Shown here: positions 10,988-17,971 of the stretch, one piece after another | Layout of the letters: each line of letters starts with the position of its first letter | Position numbering within the stretch: position 1 is the stretch's first letter | NCBI RefSeq assembly: GCF_011043735.1 | Contig: NZ_JAAKGV010000003.1 | Span: 281,566-345,565, forward strand | DNA from: Methylobacterium sp. DB0501 | Lineage (GTDB): Bacteria > Pseudomonadota > Alphaproteobacteria > Rhizobiales > Beijerinckiaceae | Length of the DNA: 64,000 bases | Direction: 5' to 3' | Notes under the pieces: model-generated | What the model saw: only the letters and a program-made list of their open reading frames with translations | The model's database searches: none | Told to the model about the DNA's origin: nothing | Translations under genes and position numbers: made by a program

Positions 10988-11911
10988 GTGACCGACCCGA
11001 TCTCCGCCCGGCCGGGCGTCTACGGCCACCCACCCGCCGACCTCGCCGCCGTCCCGGACGGCGCGGTGCAGCTCTCTCCGCTCGTCCCGGGCGCCCAGCC
11101 CCTGGAGGATCTGGCCCCCGGCGCGCTCGAGAGCCTGACGGTGCTGGCCCCGCCCGGCACGCTCGAGCGCCGCCATGCCCTCGCGCTGGCCCTGAGGGCG
11201 CTCGCCCCGGGTGCGGCCCTCACGGTGCTGGCGCCGAAGGATCGCGGCGGCTCGCGCCTCGCCCGCGAACTCTCCGGCTTCGGCTGCCGCCTCGACGAGA
11301 CCGCGAAGCGCCACCACCGGATCGTGCGCACCGCGCGGCCCGAGGCCCCGGCCGGCCTCGACGAGGCCATCGCTGACGGCGCAATGCGGCTCGTGCCCGA
11401 TCTCGGCCTGTGGTCGCAGCCCGGCATCTTCTCGTGGAACCGGATCGATCCCGGCACGGCGCTCCTGATCGCGCAGCTCCCGGCCCTGTCGGGCCGCGGC
11501 GCCGATCTCGGCTGCGGCCTCGGCATCCTCGCCAGGGCCGTGCTGGCCTCGGCGAAAGTGACCGGGCTCACCCTCGTCGACAACGACCGCCGGGCAGTGG
11601 CGGCGGCGCGGCGCAACGTCGAGGATCCCCGCGTCGCGATCAGATGGGCCGATGCCCGCGCCGCGGATGCGGTGCCGGAGCGCCTCGACTTCGTGGTGAT
11701 GAACCCGCCCTTCCACGACGGCGGCACCGAGGATCGGGCGCTCGGCCAGGCCTTCATCCGCCGCGCCGCCGCGGCCCTGCGGCCGGGCGGGACGCTGTGG
11801 CTCACCGCCAACACCCATCTGCCCTACGAGGCGACGCTCTCTGAGGTGTTTCGCGAGGTCGTGCCGCGCGCCACCGCCCAGGGCTACAAGATCCACGAGG
11901 CGCGCAAATGA
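10988..11911 (+). CDS. RsmC/RlmG-like class I SAM methyltransferase
   Basis: Protein of 307 residues with a degenerate N-terminal methyltransferase-like half and a catalytic C-terminal half: SAM-binding GADLGCGLGILARAV, acidic loop LVDNDRRAV, and the base-methylation motif NPPFHDG. This two-half layout and the NPPFHDG motif match guanine-N2 methyltransferases RsmC/RlmG, which act on 16S or 23S rRNA. GTG 10988 lies one base after the era stop. Together with the pseudouridine synthase downstream it makes the operon rich in ribosome-maturation genes. The exact target base cannot be told from sequence. Confidence 0.8.
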   Translation: MTDPISARPGVYGHPPADLAAVPDGAVQLSPLVPGAQPLEDLAPGALESLTVLAPPGTLERRHALALALRALAPGAALTVLAPKDRGGSRLARELSGFGCRLDETAKRHHRIVRTARPEAPAGLDEAIADGAMRLVPDLGLWSQPGIFSWNRIDPGTALLIAQLPALSGRGADLGCGLGILARAVLASAKVTGLTLVDNDRRAVAAARRNVEDPRVAIRWADARAADAVPERLDFVVMNPPFHDGGTEDRALGQAFIRRAAAALRPGGTLWLTANTHLPYEATLSEVFREVVPRATAQGYKIHEARK

Positions 11912-11976
11912 GCGCCGAAAAAAGACTCGGCAAGAGACTCGGCACGAGATCCGGCAAGAGAAACGCCAAGAGATGA
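11908..11976 (+). CDS. 22-codon basic bridging ORF built of 12-bp repeats
   Basis: ATG at 11908 overlaps the stop of the methyltransferase gene (ATGA) and its TGA at 11974 overlaps the ATG of the pseudouridine synthase (ATGA). The peptide is strongly basic: after MSAEKR come four tetrapeptides, LGKR, LGTR, SGKR and NAKR, each encoded by one 12-bp repeat unit. A ribosome finishing one gene could step through this mini-ORF into the next, so it may serve translational coupling rather than make a functional peptide. No known family. The sequence and overlaps are seen directly; the role is inference. Confidence 0.4.
   Translation: MSAEKRLGKRLGTRSGKRNAKR
11925..11972 (+). repeat. Four imperfect 12-bp tandem repeats
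   Basis: Units at 11925-11936, 11937-11948, 11949-11960 and 11961-11972 read ACTCGGCAAGAG, ACTCGGCACGAG, ATCCGGCAAGAG and AAACGCCAAGAG. The array ends exactly before the ATG of the next gene. The last unit's CAAGAG puts a purine-rich, weakly Shine-Dalgarno-like stretch close to that start. A 12-bp period keeps every reading frame open when units are gained or lost. Confidence 0.8.
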
Positions 11977-12722
11977 GTACCAAGGGCAAGGTGGCGTCGG
12001 TCCGGCTCGACCGGCTGCTCTCCAATCTCGGCTACGGCTCGCGCCGCGAGATCCAGATGCTCGCCCGCGCCGGCACGATCGTGCTCGACGGCGCCGCCTT
12101 GCGCGATGCCGACCGGCGCATCGCCCTCGACCCCGATCTCCCGGCCCGGCTCACCGTCCAGACCAAGCCCCTCGACCCACTGCCGGGCGTGGCGCTGATG
12201 CTGCACAAGCCGCTCGGCGTCACCTGCTCGCACAAGGAGGCCGGCCCGCTCGTCTACGGCCTGCTCCCGCCGCGCTGGCGCCGCCGCGAGCCGCCGCTCT
12301 CGACGGTCGGCCGCCTCGACAAGGAGACCTCGGGCCTGCTGCTGCTCACCGATGACGGCGCGCTCCTGCACCGGATCATCTCGCCGAAGGCCAGCGTTTC
12401 GAAGCGCTACCAGGTGACGCTCGACCGACCGCTGCGCGGCGACGAGGGGGCGGTGCTCGCCTCCGGCACCCTGATGCTGGAGGGTGAGGAGAAGCCGCTC
12501 CTTCCGGTGTCCCTGGAGGTCCACGGTCCGACAAGCGCCGCCGTGACCCTGACGGAGGGCCGCTACCACCAGGTCCGGCGGATGTTCGCGGCTCTGGGGA
12601 ACCACGTCACGGCGTTGCACCGGGATCGGGTCGGGGCGCTGGACCTGCCTGCCGACCTGGAGCCCGGGCAGTATCGGGTGATGGGGGAGGGGGATGTGGC
12701 GCGGGTGTTCGGCGAGGGGTGA
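11973..12722 (+). CDS. RsuA/RluB/RluE-family pseudouridine synthase
   Basis: Isomerises uridine in ribosomal RNA. About 249 residues: an N-terminal S4-like RNA-binding domain (VRLDRLLSNLGYGSRREIQ), then the catalytic domain with the invariant Asp in VGRLDKETSGLLLL and the family motif EGRYHQVRRMFAALGNHV. These features fit RsuA-type enzymes acting on 16S rRNA (position 516 in E. coli), but RluE or RluF relatives cannot be excluded. In frame upstream of this ATG the repeat array stays open as a TRQE-type run, so an N-terminal extension is possible if a non-standard start is used. Confidence 0.88.
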   Translation: MSTKGKVASVRLDRLLSNLGYGSRREIQMLARAGTIVLDGAALRDADRRIALDPDLPARLTVQTKPLDPLPGVALMLHKPLGVTCSHKEAGPLVYGLLPPRWRRREPPLSTVGRLDKETSGLLLLTDDGALLHRIISPKASVSKRYQVTLDRPLRGDEGAVLASGTLMLEGEEKPLLPVSLEVHGPTSAAVTLTEGRYHQVRRMFAALGNHVTALHRDRVGALDLPADLEPGQYRVMGEGDVARVFGEG

Positions 12723-13159
12723 ACGGGCGGCGGTCGCTCGCCGAGACGGGTTCGCCGAGGGTCTTGGCAGCCGGTGCGGCGCTCGCCGTGACGAACCGGC
12801 CTTCTCGTCGATCCCTCCACCTGTCCCTCTCGATTGACCGTAGAGCGCCCCTTTCCCGGATCTCCTTCCGCCGGCGCTGCCGTCGTCCGGAAAAAGGGAG
12901 GGGCTTGCGATAGACCGGGGAGCTGCCGGCACCGCGCCTGCTCGGGTCGTCGACCGACCGGCCGCACCGCCGAGTTCACGGGATGGCCGGGTAGCGGAGG
13001 CCGGCCCGCGCGAGCGTCACGGTTCGATGATCCGTGATTTCGCCCTGTGCGGTGCCGCACGCGGCTCGAGCGTGCGTAGCCGCCAAGTATCCAATGATCA
13101 TTGCGTCGCCGCTATTCCCCGGTCATCCAGGATTCCGCGCTCCCGAGGCGAGGAAGACG
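12723..13159. other. Non-coding gap with a dispersed hairpin repeat
   Basis: About 435 bases between the pseudouridine synthase and the cyclase gene. It holds copy A of the 23-bp-core repeat (12848-12904). The remainder has no ORF with recognisable features; a promoter for the cyclase gene must lie here but is not evident. Confidence 0.55.
12848..12904. repeat. Dispersed hairpin repeat, copy A
   Basis: Contains the 23-base string at 12849-12871 that is identical to 23072-23094. The left arm CCCTTTCCCGGA pairs imperfectly with TCCGGAAAAAGGG about 25 bases on. It is the degenerate partner of copy B, where the stem is perfect. Intergenic, no coding capacity. Confidence 0.75.
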
Positions 13160-14257
13160 ATGTCGAGCGGCACCGCGACCTTCTGGATCATCATCGCCGC
13201 TGTGAGTGCCTCGTTCGGGGCCCTGCACGGATTCCTGTTCAGCGACGGACCCAATCTCGCGGGGATCCTCTACGGGACCGGCGTCGGCGTCCTCGCGATC
13301 GCCTACGAGCGCGGCGTCTTCCTCGCCGGCTACAGCGAGCGCCTGCGGCGGCTGCCCACGCCGGCCTATGTCGCGGCCGCCGAGGTCAGCCTGGTGCTGG
13401 TGATCGTCGTCGGCATGGCGCTGACCGGGCTGCTCCTCTGGACGCTCGGAATCGTCGAGAAGCCCCTGATGGGCGCCGTCACGCCCAAGCTCTCCACCAT
13501 TCCCTTCGCGCTGGCGATGTCGGCCATCATCGTCTCGGTCCTGCGCGTGCGCGACCTGATCGGCGGCGAGACGTTCCTGAACCTGATCCTCGGGCGCTAT
13601 CACCGTCCGGTCAGGGAGGAGCGCGTGTTCCTGTTCCTCGATCTCGTCGGCTCGACGGCCTACGCCGCACGCCACGGCGATCTCGCCGCGCAGGAACTCC
13701 TCAAGGCGGTGTTCTCCGCCATCGCCGAGCCGGTGCGGCGGCATCGCGGCCAGGTCGACGACTACGTCGGCGATCAGGTGATCGTCTCCTGGCCGTTCGC
13801 CAGGGGCATCGAGCGGGCACGCTGTGTCGCCTGCATCTTCGCGATCCGGAGAGCCCTCGACGGCGATCGGGAGCGGTGGCTCGCCCGGTTCGGCCTGGTG
13901 CCCGAAATGCGCGCGGCCCTGCACGGCGGCAGCGTGGTGACGGCGGAGGTCGGCGTCGACCGGCACAAGATCGCGTATTTCGGCGACGTCATGAACGCGA
14001 CCGCGAGGCTCGAGGGCCTGTGCCGGGAGACCCGGCGGGCCGTGCTGATCTCGGACGCGGTTCTCGCCCGGTTGCCGCACCTTCCCGAGGGGATCGAGGC
14101 GGAGGCGCTCGGCGCGTACCGGCTGCGGGGGCGGAGCGAGGCGATGACGGTGCATGCGCTCGCGGACCGAGACAGGCCGCGGAGCGTCGGGGTGTCCGTG
14201 GAGGCCGATGCCGGCCGCCGGGTGGCGGAGCGGGGCTACGCCGCGTTGCGCGGCTGA
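13160..14257 (+). CDS. Membrane-bound class III adenylate/guanylate cyclase
   Basis: Makes a cyclic nucleotide from ATP or GTP. 365 residues: four predicted membrane helices within residues 8-130, then a cytoplasmic class III cyclase domain from about 155. Metal-binding Asp161 lies in FLFLDLVGST and Asp205 in DDYVGDQV; the transition-state Asn and Arg are present in VMNATARLEG. ATG 13160 has AGGAAG a few bases upstream and begins at the first membrane helix; earlier in-frame starts add unlikely sequence. The residue usually occupied by the base-selecting Lys is not Lys here (QVDDYVGD), so nucleotide preference is uncertain. It stands alone between unrelated genes. Confidence 0.87.
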   Translation: MSSGTATFWIIIAAVSASFGALHGFLFSDGPNLAGILYGTGVGVLAIAYERGVFLAGYSERLRRLPTPAYVAAAEVSLVLVIVVGMALTGLLLWTLGIVEKPLMGAVTPKLSTIPFALAMSAIIVSVLRVRDLIGGETFLNLILGRYHRPVREERVFLFLDLVGSTAYAARHGDLAAQELLKAVFSAIAEPVRRHRGQVDDYVGDQVIVSWPFARGIERARCVACIFAIRRALDGDRERWLARFGLVPEMRAALHGGSVVTAEVGVDRHKIAYFGDVMNATARLEGLCRETRRAVLISDAVLARLPHLPEGIEAEALGAYRLRGRSEAMTVHALADRDRPRSVGVSVEADAGRRVAERGYAALRG

Positions 14258-14291
14258 GGATCGTCATCCTCAGCCGCGCCGCAGGCCGCCC

Positions 14292-15935
14292 CTATCCGAG
14301 CGTCGTCAGATCCTGGAACCAGTGCTGCGCCTGGGTGTACCCCTTCACCTTGGCCGAGAGCGCGTGCGGGTTGGTGTCGTGGACGACCCAGACCTGCACC
14401 GCGTCGTCCACCACGATCTCGTGGATGCGCGCCAGCATCCGGTCCTGCTCGGCCGGGTCGAAGTTCGCCCGCACCGCGTCGCAGAGCCGGTCCACCTCCG
14501 GGTTGCGGTAATGGCTCCAGTTCACGCCGGTCGGTGCGACCTGCTTCGAATCGTAGAAGCGCAGGATCGCGTAGAGCGGGTCCGAGGTGACGTAGGCGAT
14601 GTTGCTGCCGGTGATGCCCTTCATCGACGGGTCGGCGGCGCCCTGGCGCCAGGCGGTGTAGGCGACCTCCAGCTCCACCGCCTGGAACTCGACGGCGATG
14701 CCGACCTCCGCCCACGATTGCTGCACGAACTCGTTGATCGGCAGCGACAGCATCTGCCCCGAGCCGCCGGTCGGGATGACGAACTTCGTGCGCAACGGGT
14801 TCTGCACCGAGTAGCCGGCCTCCTTCACCAGCTTGCGTGCCGCGTCGGGGTCGTACGAGATCGTGAAGCCCGGCTTGCCGAACCACGGGCTCGAGGGCTG
14901 CACCTGGCCGACGGCGGGCGTCGCAAGCCCGCCCATCAGCGCGGCGACGCCGTCGCGGTCGATGGCGAGGTTGGCGGCCTTGCGCAGGCGCAGGTCGCGC
15001 CACGGGCTGCCCTCCAGCATCGACAGGTGGTAGTTCCAGACATGCGGCGTGTCGTTGCCGGTGACCCGCATGCCGGCGCCCTTGAGGCGCGGCACCGCGT
15101 CGGGCGCGGGCAGTTCGATCAGGTCGGCATTGCCGGAGAGGAGGGCATTGGCGCGCGCCAGGTCCTCCGGGATGCAGGCGAGCGTGAGCTTCGCGAGGCG
15201 CGGCATCCGCTTGGGGTTCCAGTGGGTCTCGTTCGGCACCAGATCCAGGCGCACCCGCGGCACCAGGGCGGCGAGGCGGTAGGGGCCGGTGCCGGAGGGC
15301 TGGAAGGCGAACTTGGTCCAGTCGCGGCCGACCGCCTCGTACTGCGCCGGCGACGAGATCAGGAACCACAGCATCTGGTAGGGAAACAGCGCGTCGACCG
15401 CCTTGGTGGTGACCTGCACGGTCCCGGCGTCGAGCTTGCGGTAGGAGGCCACCGACGGCAGGCGCGGGCGCACCTGCGAGGCCTGGCGCTGGTCGTAATG
15501 CGGCGCCTTGGCGTCGAGCACCTTGTCGAAGTTCCAGATCACCGCATCGGCGTCGAAGGCCGAGCCGTCGTGGAACTTGACCCCCTCGCGCAGGCGGAAG
15601 ACCCAGTTGCGGCGATCCGCCGGATCGCTCTCCCAGGAAGTCGCGAGCCCCGGTACCAGCCGGCCCGGCCGGTCGGCGACGTCGAGTTCCCAGGCGACCA
15701 GGGGATCGTAGAGGGTGAGGCCGGTGAACTGGTAGCCGCCGGCGCCGCGGTCCGGCTGGCCGGTGGTGAGCGGCAGGTCGAACAGCGAGATGCCGTAGGT
15801 CAGGCTGCCCGAGGCCGTCCCCGTCGCGCCGGCCGGGGCGGCGCCCTCCGCCAGGACGGCACCGTTGGGCCCGAGGGCGGCCAGGGCCGAGGCCCCGGCC
15901 AGCAGCTGGCGGCGCGAAAGGGAGGCGTGACGCAT
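14292..15935 (-). CDS. ABC transporter substrate-binding protein, family 5
   Basis: Periplasmic receptor of 547 residues for an oligopeptide/nickel-type ABC importer. The N-terminus has a twin-arginine-like signal (SLSRRQLLAGASALAAL) and the mature part shows family 5 landmarks: WVFRLREGVKFHDGSAFDADAV, NLAIDRDGVAALM and the DPDAARKLVKEAGY segment. The length is normal. No permease or ATPase genes adjoin it, so it is an orphan receptor whose transporter is elsewhere. The ligand may be a peptide, opine, sugar or metal chelate and cannot be assigned. Confidence 0.88.
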   Translation of the reverse strand: MRHASLSRRQLLAGASALAALGPNGAVLAEGAAPAGATGTASGSLTYGISLFDLPLTTGQPDRGAGGYQFTGLTLYDPLVAWELDVADRPGRLVPGLATSWESDPADRRNWVFRLREGVKFHDGSAFDADAVIWNFDKVLDAKAPHYDQRQASQVRPRLPSVASYRKLDAGTVQVTTKAVDALFPYQMLWFLISSPAQYEAVGRDWTKFAFQPSGTGPYRLAALVPRVRLDLVPNETHWNPKRMPRLAKLTLACIPEDLARANALLSGNADLIELPAPDAVPRLKGAGMRVTGNDTPHVWNYHLSMLEGSPWRDLRLRKAANLAIDRDGVAALMGGLATPAVGQVQPSSPWFGKPGFTISYDPDAARKLVKEAGYSVQNPLRTKFVIPTGGSGQMLSLPINEFVQQSWAEVGIAVEFQAVELEVAYTAWRQGAADPSMKGITGSNIAYVTSDPLYAILRFYDSKQVAPTGVNWSHYRNPEVDRLCDAVRANFDPAEQDRMLARIHEIVVDDAVQVWVVHDTNPHALSAKVKGYTQAQHWFQDLTTLG

Positions 15936-16107
15936 GCGAATGATCCCGGACAGGCGCGCGGCCGCTTCCGGGCCGCCGCGTTACGCGCCTGACGTCTGCA
16001 AGGAGCGTGCAAGGGCAAGGAGCCGCTCTTGCGAGGCGGCAGGGCGGGGGCATGCGGGTGGCGCCGCACCGCGGCGGCGACCGCCCGCTCACTTTCGAAC
16101 CGGTCGC

Positions 16108-16123
16108 ATAAAGACATCTTTAT
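16108..16123 (+). promoter_or_regulatory. Candidate SamR/SahR-type operator upstream of ahcY
   Basis: ATAAAGA-CA-TCTTTAT is a perfect 7-bp inverted repeat lying eight bases before the ahcY -35 box. ATAAAGAnnTCTTTAT-type palindromes are the known operator form for ArsR-family regulators SahR/SamR that control ahcY and methionine-cycle genes in proteobacteria. It is conspicuously AT-rich in a GC-rich window. The regulator gene itself is not in this window. Confidence 0.6.
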
Positions 16124-16130
16124 ATCTTGA

Positions 16131-16159
16131 TTGCCTCCCCGCCGGGGGGCTGCTATAGG
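16131..16159 (+). promoter_or_regulatory. Candidate sigma-70 promoter of ahcY
   Basis: TTGCCT (16131-16136), a 17-base spacer, then TATAGG (16154-16159). Transcription would start near 16166, leaving a leader of about 28 bases before the ahcY ATG. That is too short for a SAM or SAH riboswitch, consistent with control through the adjacent palindrome. Confidence 0.55.
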
Positions 16160-16193
16160 CGCAGCCGAACCGGCCGACACGGGAGACCGACCA

Positions 16194-17600
16194 ATGCCGA
16201 GCACGAACGACTACATCGTCAAGGACATCGCGCTGGCCGATTTCGGCCGCAAGGAGATCGCGATCGCCGAGACCGAGATGCCCGGCCTGATGGCCGTGCG
16301 CGAGGAATACGCCGCGAGCCAGCCGCTGAAAGGCGCCAAGATCGCCGGCTCGCTGCACATGACCATCCAGACCGCGGTGCTGATCGAGACGCTCAAGGCT
16401 CTCGGCGCCGATATCCGCTGGGTGTCGTGCAACATCTACTCGACCCAGGACCACGCCGCCGCCGCGATCGCCGCCGCCGGCATCCCGGTCTTCGCCATCA
16501 AGGGCGAGACCCTGAAGGATTACTGGGACTACACCGCCAAGCTGTTCGAGTGGCATGACGGCGGCATGCCGAACATGATCCTCGACGACGGCGGCGACGC
16601 CACGATGTTCGTGCATCTCGGCCTGCGCGCCGAGCAGGGCGACACCGCCTTCCTCGACAAGCCGGGCTCCGAGGAGGAGGAGATCTTCTTCGCGCTCCTC
16701 AAGCGCATGCTGGCCGAGAAGCCGAAGGGCTGGTTCGCCGGCCTCGCCGAGTCGATCAAGGGCGTCTCGGAGGAGACCACCACCGGCGTGCACCGCCTGT
16801 ACCTGCTCGCCAAGGAGGGCAAGCTCCTCTTCCCGGCGATCAACGTCAACGACGCGGTCACCAAGTCGAAGTTCGACAACCTCTACGGCTGCCGCGAGTC
16901 GCTGGTCGACGGCATCCGCCGCGGCACCGACGTGATGATGGCCGGCAAGGTCGCGATGGTCGCGGGCTTCGGCGACGTCGGCAAGGGCTCGGCCGCCTCG
17001 CTCCGCAATGCCGGCTGCCGGGTGCTGGTCTCCGAGGTCGATCCGATCTGCGCCCTCCAGGCCGCGATGGAAGGCTACGAGGTCACCACCATGGAGGATG
17101 CCGCGCCCCGCGCCGACATCTTCGTGACCGCCACCGGCAACAAGGACGTCATCACCCTCGACCACATGCGGGCGATGAAGGACCGGGCGATCGTCTGCAA
17201 CATCGGCCACTTCGACAACGAGATCCAGGTCGCGGGTCTCAAGAACCTGAAGTGGCAGAACATCAAGCCGCAGGTCGACGAGATCGAGTTCGCCGACGGC
17301 CACCGCATCATCCTCCTGTCGGAGGGCCGCCTGGTGAACCTCGGCAATGCGATGGGCCACCCCTCCTTCGTGATGTCGGCCTCGTTCACCAACCAGACCC
17401 TGGCCCAGATCGAGCTCTGGACCAATCCGGGCAAGTACGAGAAGTCCGTCTACACCTTGCCCAAGGCCCTCGACGAGAAGGTCGCGGCGCTGCATCTCGA
17501 AAAGATCGGCGTCAAGCTGACCAAGCTGCGTGAGGATCAGGCTGCCTATATCGGCGTCAGCCAGGCCGGCCCGTTCAAGCCCGACCACTACCGTTACTGA
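16194..17600 (+). CDS. ahcY: Adenosylhomocysteinase
   Basis: NAD-dependent cytoplasmic enzyme that splits S-adenosylhomocysteine into adenosine and homocysteine, relieving product inhibition of methyltransferases. The 468-residue protein has the substrate-domain signature [17 protein letters not shown], the catalytic [13 protein letters not shown] segment, the NAD-binding [10 protein letters not shown] and the C-terminal KPDHYRY tail. ATG 16194 matches the family start ([12 protein letters not shown]). A strong terminator follows, so it is transcribed alone. In methylotrophs flux through SAM methylation is high, which fits the dedicated promoter and operator. Neighbouring divL is a conserved association in this order. 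Confidence 0.98.
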   Translation: MPSTNDYIVKDIALADFGRKEIAIAETEMPGLMAVREEYAASQPLKGAKIAGSLHMTIQTAVLIETLKALGADIRWVSCNIYSTQDHAAAAIAAAGIPVFAIKGETLKDYWDYTAKLFEWHDGGMPNMILDDGGDATMFVHLGLRAEQGDTAFLDKPGSEEEEIFFALLKRMLAEKPKGWFAGLAESIKGVSEETTTGVHRLYLLAKEGKLLFPAINVNDAVTKSKFDNLYGCRESLVDGIRRGTDVMMAGKVAMVAGFGDVGKGSAASLRNAGCRVLVSEVDPICALQAAMEGYEVTTMEDAAPRADIFVTATGNKDVITLDHMRAMKDRAIVCNIGHFDNEIQVAGLKNLKWQNIKPQVDEIEFADGHRIILLSEGRLVNLGNAMGHPSFVMSASFTNQTLAQIELWTNPGKYEKSVYTLPKALDEKVAALHLEKIGVKLTKLREDQAAYIGVSQAGPFKPDHYRY

Positions 17601-17631
17601 TAAGATTCCCATCACGGCGTGATGGAATCGG

Positions 17632-17664
17632 GAGCCCGGCCGGAAGGCCGGGCTCTTCTTTTTT
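17632..17664 (+). terminator. Rho-independent terminator of ahcY
   Basis: Perfect 10-bp GC stem GAGCCCGGCC (17632-17641) with GGCCGGGCTC (17646-17655), a GGAA tetraloop and a long T-rich run (TTCTTTTTT). A textbook terminator, 31 bases after the ahcY stop. Confidence 0.93.
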
Positions 17665-17971
17665 GCGTGTACGCTTGGTGACAGTGGTTGTGGGTGCGGC
17701 CACGCTGCCAATGTTCTACCTTTGTTCTGACGCGAGTGTGGCATTTCTGTGCTCTTGACGGTGCTCCGCGCCGGCATCGCCCGCCTCCGTCCAATTCACC
17801 CCTTCCTGCCGGATTCCACGGCGCGCTAAACTCGGGCCGAATCTGTGGTGAGGGGGCCTGCTCCGCGGTCGCGGGCCGTCCCCCGCGTTCATCGAGGCGT
17901 GGCGTTGAGGTCGAAGGCGTGCCGGTCCGGTCGAGGGCCGGCGCGCCGGTTTGCGTGGAGACGAACGGATC
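17665..17971. other. Gap between ahcY terminator and divL
   Basis: About 307 bases that should contain the divL promoter. TTGACG at 17754-17759 is a possible -35 box but lacks a fitting -10 box at normal spacing. No small gene or structured RNA is recognised. Confidence 0.4.

Noticed and set aside
16124..16193. SAM or SAH riboswitch before ahcY
   Set aside because: The leader after the predicted start of transcription is about 28 bases, too short for known classes; the operator palindrome explains control better.
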